From Nematostella vectensis (lineage: Eukaryota > Cnidaria > Anthozoa > Actiniaria > Edwardsiidae), in the NCBI RefSeq assembly GCF_932526225.1, contig NC_064036.1, positions 11,649,181-11,713,180 on the forward strand: a stretch of 64,000 bases of DNA. The letters run 5' to 3'. Numbering within the stretch: position 1 is the stretch's first letter; each line of letters begins with the position of its first letter. Of the stretch, positions 44,165 through 57,500 are shown piece after piece. The notes beneath the pieces are model-generated. The model was not told the origin of the DNA. It did not search any database and was given only the letters and a program-made list of their open reading frames with translations. Both the position numbers and the translations under genes were made by a program.

Positions 44165-45448
44165 CTACACATTGTGCACTGCTGCTGACGGTATTAACAG
44201 CTGGAGTGCCTGGATTGCTAACTTGAAGAGTAGATTCTTAGATTGGTTCTTCATGACATAAACATTTTCGCGGTGTGTCCTCCCTCTGACTGCAAATAAG
44301 ACGTCTGTGATCTGTCCTTTTATCAAGTGGGACAGGTTCACTCCACCGGGTCCTCTGAACATGCTTGTCACCTTGTCCAGTCGCCTGTTTTCCAACCACG
44401 GTGCCTTGTCGCCAACCACTGTCACATTTGACCCACTATCAAGTTTCAAGGTACAGGGGTTGTGGTTTATGAACACTTCCGCTGACCAGAAGTCATCGTT
44501 GGTGGTGCTCACTTCGCCCATGAAGTAGCAGTCGTCTAAATAGTAATCTTCCTGGTAGCTTCCTTCCTCTTCTCTATTTACTTCATGCACTTGTTTGTCT
44601 GACCGACAGACTACGGCGTAGTGGCCTGTTTTGCCGCAGTTACGGCACTTTGCGTCTTTAGCAGGACAATCTTTCTTGACATGGTCTGCCTTTTTTCCAC
44701 ACCAGTGACAGGAGGTGGAGGAGTTATGGCTTCCCGGGTTAGGTGGTCTACGGTCTTGGGTTTGCCTTCTTTTGTTTCCGTTTGTTTTTTGTTGTCCACT
44801 GTTGTTACCGTTGTTACCCCGGCCCTTTCTTTGGTTGTTTCTTCTGTTCGGCTGCCTCTTATCTGTATGGTGAATGGTTTCTGCCTGGCTCGAGTATGGT
44901 TTCCCGCTGATCACTTGTCGGTGAGTTCTTGAGATCTCGGCAGCTCGAAGGCTTTCCATCACTTTTTCTAGGCTTGGCACCGGCCGTTCCCTCAAAAGGC
45001 GTTCACGTCCACTCCCATCGGTAGTACCTATGACTATCCGATCTCGGATGAGAGAGTCCTTCAAGTCACCGAACTCACAAGAGTTGGCTAGATGACGCAG
45101 GCGGACGACATATTCGTCGACGGACTGGGAGGGCTTCTGTGTTGCAGAGTTGAAAACAAACCGTTCATACAGCACGTTGCGTTGGGGTACAAAGTATTTT
45201 CTCAGCTCTTCTATAATCCTCTTCGGGTCTTTCTTGTCGGCGTTGGTCAGGGTGGGTAATGAGTTCATTATCTTCTTGCTTTCAGGGCCCATTACCGTGC
45301 AAAGTGTTGCGGCTACTATTTCCTTGCCTGGAGGCGATGTCAATTTCGATCTTAGATCGGTAGCAATGGTATAATAGTCCCGCCAGTTCTCCACTACGTC
45401 TCCCTGTAACGACATTGGGGTTGGGGCTGGGATCTGATATGTAGCCAT
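44165..45448 (-). pseudogene. Gag-protease reading frame
   Basis: 427 codons from the ATG at 45448. The capsid-like part comes first. Two zinc knuckles follow, CHWCGKKADHVKKDC (one residue longer than usual) and CRNCGKTGHYAVVC (CX2CX4HX4C), then an aspartic protease active site LKLDSGSNVTVVG. The frame ends at TAG 44165-44167, beyond which the reverse transcriptase continues in the same frame. Confidence 0.85.
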
Positions 45449-46429
45449 TGCTGTAAATAAATTCGCACAATAACAAAGACAGAGTGATAATTTTAAGAAG
45501 TAAATAACGCTTAAAAAATATCTGAAAAAATATGCGCGAAAAAACGTCGCGAAAACGCGAAAAAGATCGTACTAGAAAATTCTAGCGTGCCCAGTATACC
45601 TGTGTTACGGTCCCAGGCTGCGCGCGGTCAAAAACGCCGGTGGCACGTTTTATTTTCGTGAATGAAAACTTTTCAAAGCAATCGCCGAGTCTCTAAAAAC
45701 GGCGCTAAACTACGGAAGTCGGTACTTTTATCTACTCTAACTCACTGTAATAATTAGAGTTCTGTCTAACTACGGCAAGAGTCCATAAATACTTTTTGGG
45801 GGTGGAATTCCTCGCTTCTAGGATTGGAATTTATGATGAATCTGCCGGCTTGTCGTAGTTTATTTCTGACAACGGTAAGCTTGTCTTTGTAAGCTTATTT
45901 ACAGAAAATACTCTTTGAATAAATCAACTCAGCTGTTAAGTCGACGTAGATTGTACTTCCCAGTGTGTGGTAGCTGTCTGTGGTTCTTGTGTTTCTTTCC
46001 AGCTCGGTGAATTGAAGTCGGCGGTATGTTGTCCCTTGACTTGAACTATACTCGCTGAGGTTAAGTTTTTGTGCAGAGTGTCGAACGGATCGTGTCTCCC
46101 ACAGTTTTTTCCCTGTTTTTCTTCGGTTTTTCCAACGGAATGTCCCAGATAAAACGCTGACTTGTTCACTTGGATATTAGGCTGCTAAAAACTGATTTTT
46201 AGCGGGTCCTCAGGGCTGCCACCATATTGAGAAATATTTGGAATACAAATGCGCTGGCTCCGCCTTTAGGCATTGCCTAAATCTGTATAATATATAATCT
46301 GCTACCAGTTGAGAAAAGTCGGTGTAATTTTTTGCGACGTAACCGTAACTGTTCGTCAATGCATGAGAATTTCGTGTTGTATGACTAAACAAACTGCGGA
46401 GAACCCTAAATATCCTACAGTGTATCTAA
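45449..46429. other. Flank of the retroelement, nothing recognised
   Basis: Expected position of the leader and 5' long terminal repeat of the minus-strand retroelement. No direct repeat of this sequence was found near 41.8 kb. No gene is supported. Confidence 0.5.
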
Positions 46430-46852
46430 GGGCTCGTCCACACTAACACGGATTCAAAAGTATCCGGATTCGTTTCGCAGAAAACGCATCACTTGATTCG
46501 CGTCCACACTATCGTTTTCGCAGCGTGTTCACCTTGATCCAGCCGTCCACACTAACACGGATTCAAACGTTTGAAACGCTGAAAGATACGGGGTAACGTC
46601 ATTTTTATGATATGTGCGTGCTCAAAACAACAGACGTGCCTGCGATATGATGCCATCGTTTTCATTTTGATACGGATTCGACCGTCCACACTTGGACCAA
46701 AGTATACGGATTCATTCTGATTCACTTTTGACGGCGTTTTCAAAAGTATCCGGATTCGCTGGATCCAGCGCGCGTGTTAGTGTGGACGGTAGGCCTAAAC
46801 GTATAAAAAGGTATACGGATCCAAACGAATCCGTGTTAGTGTGGACGGCCCC
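46430..46852. mobile_element. 423-bp inverted-repeat DNA element
   Basis: Ends GGGCTCGTCCACACTAACAC and its mirror (revcomp of the right end GGGGCCGTCCACACTAACAC). The internal GTCCACACTAACACGG motif recurs near 46545, so it may be two elements, one nested. No transposase. Confidence 0.75.
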
Positions 46853-46920
46853 GGAAAATAAACCTTAAATCACGTCATCCAGGCGAAGCTTGAGTCACGC
46901 TACTTTTCTACCCTCCCATG

Positions 46921-47244
46921 GAATATAAAACCACGCGGTCGAAACTTTAAAGAGAAACGATTTCGTTTCGTCTTTATTCTCGATAATCTCAAGCAGGGTT
47001 ATCCTGTGTTATCTGCTGTTTTGACACCGAGTCTAGAAATCGCGTTTATTCGCGCTTATCGGATACGGGCACGAAAAGACGGCTTGGATTACACAAGGCT
47101 AACTCCTCCCTACGCTGATTTGACCCCGCCGACCTAGTCATATCACAAGCGCTCCTAGAATACCTTATTTCTACTTCTGTCCTGTGCTTGTAGATTTTCC
47201 CCCGACTGTTTGAGAAGAAAAAGGACGGCAAATCCCCCACAACG
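46921..47244 (+). promoter_or_regulatory. Candidate TATA promoter and untranslated first exon
   Basis: TATAAAA at 46924-46930 is followed about 300 bases later by a good donor, ACG/GTGAGT (47244/47245). The plus-strand acidic repeat gene begins with GAAAATTAG/AAATGG at 51583, which looks like an acceptor just before the ATG. The two could be joined by a 4.3 kb intron. This is inference only. Confidence 0.35.
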
Positions 47245-49895
47245 GTGAGTTGAGCGAGGAGCTTTTAATTCTCTCAAGTCCTCATCATTCTTAGCGTTTT
47301 GGTCCTGAAATAAACCTACAAATCGAGCTACATTTCATGTGAATTACCCACAGGCATCAAGCCTAAACCGTTATTTTTCAAGAAATTTGTCTTAATTAAC
47401 ACTCAATTTACACAATTCTTGTGCTGACTGCTATGAATAGAACCCTGTCGATGGGGCCTACACTGCTGAGCGTAAAACATTTTTTTTGGGGGGAAAACTA
47501 TGTTTATTCCGAATTAGGCCATCTTCAGACAGCCGTGCTTTGGCCTTTTATTATTAGCCACGATTTATGTCGTCAGAGCTAAGGCTGAATCTAAACATTT
47601 TTGTGGAGCGATCGTTTCATTTTTCTAAATCATAAAAAGTATTAAGACATGCTGTAACACCAAAATAATATTCATGTTTCAAATTTACTTGTACAGGTAA
47701 TAAGCAGTATATTTACTTGCCATGTTCAGTGCGCTCGTGTGGGGTTCTGAATAGGTTGCTTGTGGTTTTTGTGGAAAAAGTTTTATGTTATGTGCCCCGG
47801 TTGAACTGATATAAACCGATTTAGAGATTTATTATTGATGACATCTCTCGCATTTCTCTGTTTATTCAACCCGTACTTGCCATCTATATGACAGCTATAC
47901 CTTGTTATTAAAACCGTCAAACTTATTTCAGGCATCCCTTTTTAGAACATATAAAAAAAAAGGAATATTCCATATCTTCTACTGTTTAAAAAGCCGGAAA
48001 TTGGTTCACTGTTTTAAAATCGATATCAATGCTCCGAGCACCCGTTGGGAATTCTAAATATTTATACACGAAAGTGATTTCGGTCTACGATATTCTCGAA
48101 TAACTAAGACTTTTCTTTTACTAATGGACACATTCACTTTAAAAGTAAACTATTTATTTGATTTGTTGTTTAGATAAACACATTAGTAATGAAATTATAA
48201 TGCTAGTTCGTGTGCGACTTCTGACCTGCTTTTGTCTTATGAATATATACAAGCGTCACGCCTTCCACTGTAGAGACATCTAAATACCTATCACGCTTAC
48301 AGTTATGATCGTTATGCAAACGCTTAAAATCAGGCAAATCAAAGTATGATTGAATACACTGTTATCAAAGTAGAAATAGTTCCTTTGTGCTTGAAATATA
48401 TAAAACATCAAAAGTGCGTATGATGACATCTGTCGTATTCGAAAAAAAAATGCATTTTGTGGCGAATTTGATTGGGATTTTTCCATAATATCACTTTCTT
48501 AGTACACGGACACTTAATATGAAAACGTTTCTTTCAAAGCAAATGAATCTAATTCAATCTGTATGGCAGAGGAAATACAGGAAAATTCATCATAACCGAC
48601 TGTGATTTCTTAATTGAGTATGAATGCGGGTTTTTACCCTATTTGGGCTGCGGTAGCGAGGTCATGCGGAGACAAACGGACTTTAATAGCCATGTCTGTG
48701 TAAAGAGTTAATGAGCTGGTAGAGGGTGCGGTGTGTATGTTATGAGATACATGAGTGCTATCGAGGGTTTATCTGTATTTACCGATTCTTGGTTATCACA
48801 TGCGTGCGCTGACCAATTCAGTATTCGCTGGCGCATATTTCAAAACAACTTATCCAAATTCACTCCCCAGAATCATTCCTTTTAACAAAATATTTTACAT
48901 TAACAGGGGCATACGCAGCCTATAGGCCTGCAGTCACTGGACTGCAAAAAAAATTGGCATAACAAGGGGGAAAATCAAATGTTTACTTATTCATTTTTAT
49001 GTACGTAGTTTTATATATATGATGAGGATAAAAACTATAATTTTCTTAATCATGGTAGTCTACAGACGATTTCCAAACATATTGTTATGTCGTTCAGTCC
49101 TATTTTAGATCGAGGATGACAGAAAATCATGTAATATTCTCAAAAGTCTGACGCATTGACGCCAATTTCAAACCCCAAAGCTGGAGCTATGAAATCTTCA
49201 CGGGGATGCGGGATGAGGAGCCTTCCCCTCATTCTGAATGCTTTGACTGCAACTTGTTGAAATCCTGCGTACGCCCCTGATTAAGAGGCATTTTATGCGA
49301 CCTCCTACCAGTAGAGGCCAATCAATAAGATCACTCGGACCGGAAAGCTGTATCATTGTCAAGAGTGAGACTTCAGGGAGGTTGTCTTAGTCGAATTCTT
49401 CCCATTGCCACTTGATTCGAATAGCGAAGTCGAAAGTTCAAGAGAAAGAAAAATGACACCAAGGACACTAAAAATCTTGAAAAAATAACAAGCCCTTGCT
49501 TAGGCTGGCGTTGAAAATGGCTGACAAAGCAATGTACCATGGTTAGAGTATATCGTCCCCTTGAAAACATATCAATTACTGCGAAAAGCGCGAGTAGCAA
49601 TCATCTGTAAAGGATCTCTGATAATAATTTATTTGTTTCTAAAAATCCGCCAATTTGTTTATAAAAATCAGCTAATTTGTAATTATTGAATAGACCACCA
49701 ACAAAAAATATGAAGCGTTCTTTAGTTTATCAATATTCTATCGGTGTGGAATGAACAAAAACCGATGGAGTGGTTATCTCTTTCACTTCACGATTAACGA
49801 TTCACTTCACGACACGATTACAAGTCATCTGGTCACATGACCCTAGTCCGGTCAGATGATCCTAGCCAGGGGAATTGGGGTTACCTCACAACATC

Positions 49896-50579
49896 CTATT
49901 TGTCGTTTCTCAAGTTATGGTATCATTCCTTCATGAATATTTCTCAATCCGGTATTTTCAGGTTGTTTACCTTGCTCAAGTAGCATGTTTATCGTTTTGA
50001 TAACATATCTCAACATAACATGATAAGATAATTACAAATGGTCACGTTATACAGTGTTATTTTCACTTAAATTTGATTGAATGAAAATGTAATGAGATTA
50101 AAACTGACCTAAATTCTGGATATTCTATAGCCCTCTCATTTGACCTCAAAATAAATAAATGTTGTTGTTTACTTTGCACTTACATAAATAAAATGATAAA
50201 TTTCAATAAAGTTATATTGTTAATACAATATGACTGGCTATTTGTCGTTTCTCAAGTTATGGTATCATTCCTTCATGAATATTTCTCAATCCGGTATTTT
50301 CAGGTTGTTTAGCTTGCTCAAGTAGCATGTTTATCGTTTTGATAACATATCTCAACATAACATGATAAGATAATTACAAATGGTCACGTTATACAGTGTT
50401 ATTTTCACTTAAATTTGATTGAATGAAAATGTAATGAGATTAAAACTGACCTAAATTCTGGATATTCTATAGCCCTCTCATTTGACCTCAAAATAAATAA
50501 ATGTTGTTGTTTACTTTGCACTTACATAAATAAAATGATAAATTTCAATAAAGTTATATTGTTAATACAATATGACTGG
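49896..50579. repeat. 342-bp tandem duplication
   Basis: 49896-50237 and 50238-50579 are almost identical direct copies, starting CTATTTGTCGTTTCTCAAG. A single visible early difference is TTTACCTTG against TTTAGCTTG, so the duplication is recent. The second half of each unit belongs to the dispersed repeat also present at 37.8 kb. Confidence 0.9.
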
Positions 50580-50995
50580 CTTTAGGTGTTAAAATAAATT
50601 TACCCCTAAGTGATAGCACATTGAGGGCTGTGAACCAAAGAATTTTTTATTAAATAACAATTTCAAAACACATTCTCATCTTTCCTTAATTTTAATTCGG
50701 TGCTAACTCTGCTGTGGGGATAATATTTGTAAGATTTTACCTCGTAAATGATACGACAATCCTCTCATGCAGCACACCTCAAGTCCACCCCCCACCTGAA
50801 GAGATGATGCTCTTACCTTTCTTACCCCAATCAGTGTTGTGATATGGCATTTACAATAAAAACCAAGATTGTATATATATTTCATCATACACAAAGTGGG
50901 CAGTAAAATCTTTGTCATACATGTCAGAACACAGGACTCAAACAAGTTGCAGATCTCAGGTATCCCAGTCAACCCTGCGCACAGGGTCTAGTTTT
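50440..50995. repeat. Dispersed repeat, copy 2
   Basis: Matches 37780-38575 in order and orientation but lacks the segment of about 150 bp found there, giving a presence/absence comparison for an insertion. Confidence 0.75.
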
Positions 50996-51585
50996 TCTAG
51001 CGCTGAATTCAAAAGTATTTATTTGAAGCTCAGGCTGTCCTCATACTTTTTAAATATAATGGTGTAATTTCTACAATTTTAGCTAATGCACAAAACAAGT
51101 AAATGGAGCAATGATAAACAAAAGTTTTCATTAGACGGCCGGACGGTTATTTTAAAGAGGGTATTTCTTTATATTTTCCTTAGACGGGGTGTTAGTTCCA
51201 GAAGAGGCGCTTTTTTGAAGCTGAAAACGGCATAAAAATGCAGTCAGGGTTACCGCGATTTTAGACTCCCAGTATAACAATTTCAAAATCTTTAAAAAAC
51301 CAATGACACTGCATATACAAAAAAAATACCTTTATTCGTAAAGGTATAATGCCAACGTCTCTTTTTCCATAACTTTCAATGACTTTGGTGGGTATTTATT
51401 CAAATTTCATGAATTACAAGGCCTGGAAAAAGAATTTCTAAAGTCCAGGATTTTAAGGATTTGATGTTTATTGGGGCTTGTCTGCGGCTGTTATAGGATA
51501 CGATTTTTGTGGCTAATCTAAAAATATAGTGAAATATTGATCATCGTTAATCTAATAACTATTTTCAATTACTTGAAAATTAGAA

Positions 51586-54500
51586 ATGGCAGAGCCAGAA
51601 ATGAATGGGCTGGTTGAAGAGGAATCAACTGTTAAAGGAAGTGGTGATACACAAATTCAAAAGCTGCAAGAAGCAGTAACGGATGAGGTAATAGGACAAG
51701 AACCTAGCTCAGAAGAACAGAATCAAAAAGAGCAGGTCCAAGAAGATCGAAAACAAGAAGAGCAAGTTGAACAAGAACCAACACAAGGGGAAGAACTCGA
51801 AGAATCAGAAACCAAACAAGAAGAACGAAAACAGGAAGTAACATTAGAAGAACCAAAACAAGAGGAACCAGCTCAAGAGGAACCAAAACAAGAGGAACCA
51901 GTTGAACAAGAACCAAAACAAGAGGAACCAATTGAAGAAAAACCAAAGCAAGAGGAACCAGTTGGAGAAACAAAACAAGAGGAACCAGCCGAAGAAGAAC
52001 CAAAACATGAGAAACCAGTTAAAAAAGAACCAGAACAAGAGGAAATAGTCGAAGAAGAACCGAAACAAGAGGGACCAGTTGAAGAAGAAACAAGACAAGA
52101 GGAACCAGACGAAAAAGAACGGGAACAAGAGGAACTAGTTGAAGAAGAACCTAAAAAAGAGGAACCAGTCGAAGAAGAAACGAAACAAGAGGAACCAGTC
52201 GAAGAGGAACCGAAACAAGAGGAAGCTGTTGACGAAGAACCGAAAAAAGAGGAACAAGTTGATGGGGAACCGAAACAAGAAGAACAAGTTGAAGAACTAA
52301 AACAGGAGGAACAAATCGAAGAACCAAAACAAGAGGAACCAGTCGAAGAAGAGCCAAAACAAGAGAAACCAGTCGAAGAAGAACCAAAGAAAGAGGAACC
52401 AGTAGAAGAAGAACCGAAGCAAGAGGAATTAGTTGAAGAAGATTTAAAAGAAGCAGTCTACGAGGAATCAAAGGTCGATGTACCTATTGCTATAGACACA
52501 TCTGGTTTATGTGAAGAACCAAAACAGGAGAAACAAATAGAAGAAGAACCGAAACAAGAGGAAGCAGTCGAAGAAGAACCAAAGCAAAAAGAACCAGTCG
52601 CAGAAGAACCAGTCGACGAAGAACCAATACAAGAGGAACCAGTCGAAGAAGAACCAAAGCAAGAGGAACCAGTCGAAGAAAAACCAAAACAAGAGAAACC
52701 TTTTGAAGAAGAACCGCAACAAGAGGAACCTGTTGAAGAAGAACAAAAACAAGAGGAACCAGTCAAAGAAGAACCAAAACAAGAAGGACAAGTCGAAGAA
52801 GAACCGAAACTAGAGGAACCAGTAGAGGAAGAACCAAAACAAGAGGAACCTTTTGAAGAACAAAAAGAAGCAGTCGCTGAGGAATCAAAGGCCGATGCAC
52901 CTGTTGCTATAGATACATCTGGAGTATACGAAAAACCAAAACAAGAGCAACCAGTTGAAGAGGAATCAAAACAAGAGGAACCAATTGAAGAAGGACCAAA
53001 ACAAAAGGAACTAGTCGAAGAAGAACCAAAACAAGAAGAACAAGTCGAAGAAGAACCAAAACAAGAGGAACCAGTTGAAGAAGAACCGAAACAAGAGGAA
53101 CCAGTTAAAGAAGAACCAAAACAAGAGGAACCTGTTGAAGAGGAACCTAAACAAGAGGAACCAGTTGAACAAAAACCCAAACAAGAGGAACCTGTTGAAG
53201 AAGAACCGAAACAAGAGGAACCTGTTGAAGAAGAACAAAAACAAGAGGAACCAGTCAAAGAAGAACCAAAACAAGAAGGACAAGTCGAAGAAGAACCGAA
53301 ACTAGAGGAACCAGTAGAGGAAGAACCAAAACAAGAGGAACCAGTTGAAGAAGAACCAAAACAAGAGGAACCTTTTGAAGAACAAAAAGAAGCAGTCGCT
53401 GAGGAATCAAAGGTCGATGCACCTGTTGCTATAGATACATCTGGAGTATACGAAAAACCAAAACAAGAGCAACCAGTTGAAGAGGAATCAAAACAAGAGG
53501 AACCAGTTGAAGAAGAACCAAAACAAAAGGAACTAGTCGGAGAAGAACCAAAACAAGAAGAACAAGTCGAAGAAGAACCAAAACAAGAGGAACCAGTTGA
53601 AGAAGAACCAAAACAAGAGGAACTAGTCGAAGATGAACCAAAACAAGAACTAGTCGAAGAAGAACCAAAACAAGAAGAACAAGTCGAAGAAGAACCGAAA
53701 CAAGAGGAACCAGTTGAGGAAGAACCAAAACCAGAGGAACTAGTCGATCAAGAACCAAAACAAGAAGAACAAGTCGAAGAAGAACCGAAACAAGAGGAAC
53801 CAGTAGAAGAACCAAAACAAGAGGAACAAGTTGAAGAAGAACCAAAACAAGAAGAACAAGTCGAAGAAGAACCAAAACAAGAGGAACCAGTAGAAGAACC
53901 AAAACAGGAGGAACCAGTCGAAGAAGAACCGGAACAAGAAAGACAGGTTGAAGAAGAAGAGCATGTTGATGTAGCAGTACCCATTTCTATAGTGTCATCT
54001 GGAGTGCCGGAAGACACAAAACCGGAAGAAGCTGTTGAAGAAGAGACCAAACAGAAGGAACCCGAAGACGAAGAAACGAAACAAGAGGAACCAGCTACGG
54101 AAGAAACGAAACAAGAGAAACCTGCTGAAGAAACAAAACAAGAGGAACCAGCTACAGAAGAAACGAAACCAGAGGAAGCAGTTGCGGAAGAAACAAAGCA
54201 AGAAGAACCACCAAAAGAAGACGGCCCAGAAGAACCAATCGAGGAAAACCAAAAAATTGATGTACCGGAAACAGTTGCAATAGTTGTATATGGAGCGTCG
54301 GAAGAAGAACCAAAGCGAGAAGAACCCGTCAAAGTGCCAGCCGAACAAGAAACTGATGAAGCGAAGCAAATTTCAATACCAGAAGAGCAAGACGACAAAC
54401 AACATGAGGATAAAACGCAAATATTACATCATGATGAAAAGTCAGAAGATGTTATCATTAATGAAGATAAGTGTGTAGATGAGGGAACACATGAAGTAGA

Positions 54501-57500
54501 CAGTGCGCGTGAAGAAGGGGAGGAGGGAGCCATTGTCAAAGTTAAGGTCGCGGAGGAAGCAATACCTCTAGACGATGGTGAACTAAATAAAATCGTTATA
54601 TTAAGTGAAACTGATAATGTTCAGCCGGATGTAGTTGCAACAACCAACGGGGTGTGGGAAAAGTATGATGATGACAGTGACGGGGAGATTGAGGTCCATG
54701 TGGAAAAGCACTCCCAGGAGAACGAGCCTCTTTTATTGGTAGATGACGGCAGTGACGAAGAGACATCTGCAGATGATTTGATGGCAAGAGATGATGAAGA
54801 GGAAGTTCTTTTCAAAGGTGATGTAATTAAGATAGACTCTGCTGCAGATGAAACTCAAGAGGCGCTTGTTTGCCACGAGATGAGCGTTGACGAATTCGAA
54901 AGGAAAACTGACGATGAAACACTAATCGTTCCGAACAATAGAGACAGAACTGTATGCAGCGGCCTAGAAGCACTCTTTCCGGGAGAGGAGATACAAGAGG
55001 TGAATGCAGAGCCTAGAAGTGTCCCGGATGAGATCGATATTCACCTTGATGATGAAGTTGAAGAAGAGCAAGTAGATGTGGAGAAACCCTTAGAAAGAGA
55101 TGCTCCACAACCCATCCATGAAGAAATATGTGCAGAAATTAAGGAAACACAAGAGAGCGGTATCGAGCTAATATGGATGGACGATGAACAGGAAAAACCA
55201 AGGAATACACCAGATGAAAATCAAATAGACCATGACAAGGTACTCGAAGGCATGTTTGAGAATGAAATATCGAAGAATAAGGCTTCAAGACCTTTAGCAA
55301 GTGAAGAAGAGCGAAGTATTGAAGTATTGTCTGAAGTGGAGCGTATCGAAAGGCAAGCACTTCTGGAGAGTGTCAACGAGCCTGTTCAAACGGAAGTACA
55401 ACAAAAGAGAAAATCTCATGAATGGGACCTCTTAGAAAAGTGGAAAGAACTTGAGGAGGGTTCTCCACAGAAAGGCGAAAGTAACTTGGAAATCCAGCCA
55501 CTTGAAACGTACCAGACTCAAGCGGAATCATCATACCCTCTTTTCACCGAGCAAAAACCTCACGGAGAAAGCGAAACTCCGGCAGAGATACCTTCAAGGC
55601 CTACAGGGGAAGAATCTCGACAACTTGTGAAGGTAAGGAAGTTTTAAATAAATGTATCTGCGAAACGTCATGTTTACAGCTAATAATTTGATGATTCTAG
55701 CCAATAACGTCACCATATTTAAACTTGATTTTCGATCGACCTGGTCTTACAGAAACAGATAAAGCCGACCTCGACATACTAGTCAGGTTTTGGTTTGCTC
55801 CGAAGAGCTGATAAATAAAATGAAGTACACACGAATTCGTTGAATATTTGTAACAGATGACCATTTATATTTGCAAAGGTCCAAGCAATTTCAAGTCCAG
55901 AAAAACAGACACCATCATCACCTACTGTACACGAATACGAAACCCGAGAGACCTCAGAACCGATTGTCACCGAGACAGAAACAGTCGAAACAACTCCTTC
56001 ATCCGTGACCAAAGTGAAGACTACTCAAACCGTTGCAAAGTCAAGGATTATTAAAACGAGGACGGAGGTTTTACCAGAATCCCAGGTAACAATTCGGGCT
56101 GGGCAAACATAAAAGGCTCATAAGTAAAATATGAATTAGAAGTAAAAGACATGGTAGGCAACTTTTTGGACACAACAAGGATAATTGTAGGATTCCGCTA
56201 AGGGATCTGTGAAGAAAAAGAAAAATCCAAAATTTGTGAAAAATTCGGAAGTCGGTGGGTTGATCAAGGGCCGACTAGAAGAAAAAAAAAGGAAATTGGA
56301 AAATGTATTTTGGTAACTACTGTCCCAAAATATAATCATAAAAGCTGCGAATATGATATTATATGGTGTCGAGCTCTGTCTATATATGCATAGTTATAAA
56401 AAAACAGATAGTGGGTTGGGTGGGTGAGAGCAAACGAAAATCTCCTGCAATACTGATATTTTCTTTTTTTATTTAAGAAGCCAGAGATCCGAGATATTTC
56501 CCAATCCGAGACCGATCATGAGGTACCTCCGAGATCTCCAACGGAAAGAGTGGTGGTCAAGGCCAACTACATTGATGAACAGGTATAGATCAAATAGGCA
56601 TTATATTATTGATAATGAAGCCAACTACATTGATGAACAGGTATAGATCAAATAGGCATTACATTATTGATAATGAAGCCAACTACATTGATGAACAGGT
56701 ATAGATCAAATAGGCATTATATTATTGATAATGAAGCCAACTACATTGATGAACAGGTATAGATCAAATAGGCATTATATTATTGATAATGAAGCCAACT
56801 ACATTGATGAACAGGTATAGATCAAATAGGCATTATATTATTGATAATGAAGCCAACTACATTGATGAACAGGTATAGATCAAATAGGCATTACATTATT
56901 GATAATGAAGCCAACTACATTGATGAACAGGTATAGATCAAATAGGCATTATATTATTGATAATGAAGCCAACTACATTGATGAACAGGTATAGATCAAA
57001 TAGGCATTATATTATTGATAATGAAGCCAACTACATTGATGAACAGGTATAGATCAAATAGGCATTATATTATTGATAATGAAGCCAACTACATTGATGA
57101 ACAGGTATAGATCAAATAGGCATTACATTATTGATAATGAAGCCAACTACATTGATGAACAGGTATAGATCAAATAGGCATTATATTATTGATAATGAAG
57201 CCAACTACATTGATGAACAGGTATAGATCAAATAGGCATTATATTATTGATAATGAAGCCAACTACATTGATGAACAGGTATAGATCAAATAGGCATTAT
57301 ATTATTGATAATGAAGCTAACTACATTGATGAACAGGTATAGATCAAATAGGCATTATATTATTGATAATGAAGCCAACTACATTGATGAACAGGTATAG
57401 ATCAAATAGGCATTATATTATTGATAATGAAGCCAACTACATTGATGAACAGGTATATATCAAATAGGCATTATATTATTGATAATGAAGCCAACTACAT

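Larger units (their letters stand above)
41906..45448 (-). mobile_element. Degenerate Ty3/gypsy-like retrotransposon
   Basis: Minus-strand order gag, protease, reverse transcriptase, RNase H, integrase is typical of Ty3/gypsy elements. Breaks: a TAG between protease and reverse transcriptase (same frame on both sides), two frame changes in the RNase H region (about 43.2 and 42.95 kb), loss of the integrase catalytic core, and a stop in the integrase C-terminal part. No long terminal repeats or primer-binding site were recognised on either flank, so the copy may be truncated. It cannot encode a working set of proteins. Confidence 0.88.
47245..51585. other. Non-coding, probable intron or intergenic
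   Basis: No coding region supported. It contains a 342-bp tandem duplication (49896-50579) and a dispersed repeat shared with 37.8-38.6 kb (about 50440-50995). Confidence 0.5.

Noticed and set aside
52458-53258. Long Ser/Cys/Gly open frame on the minus strand (and other reverse frames over the repeat)
   Set aside because: Shadow of the plus-strand Glu/Lys/Gln repeat, whose codons cannot give reverse stops.
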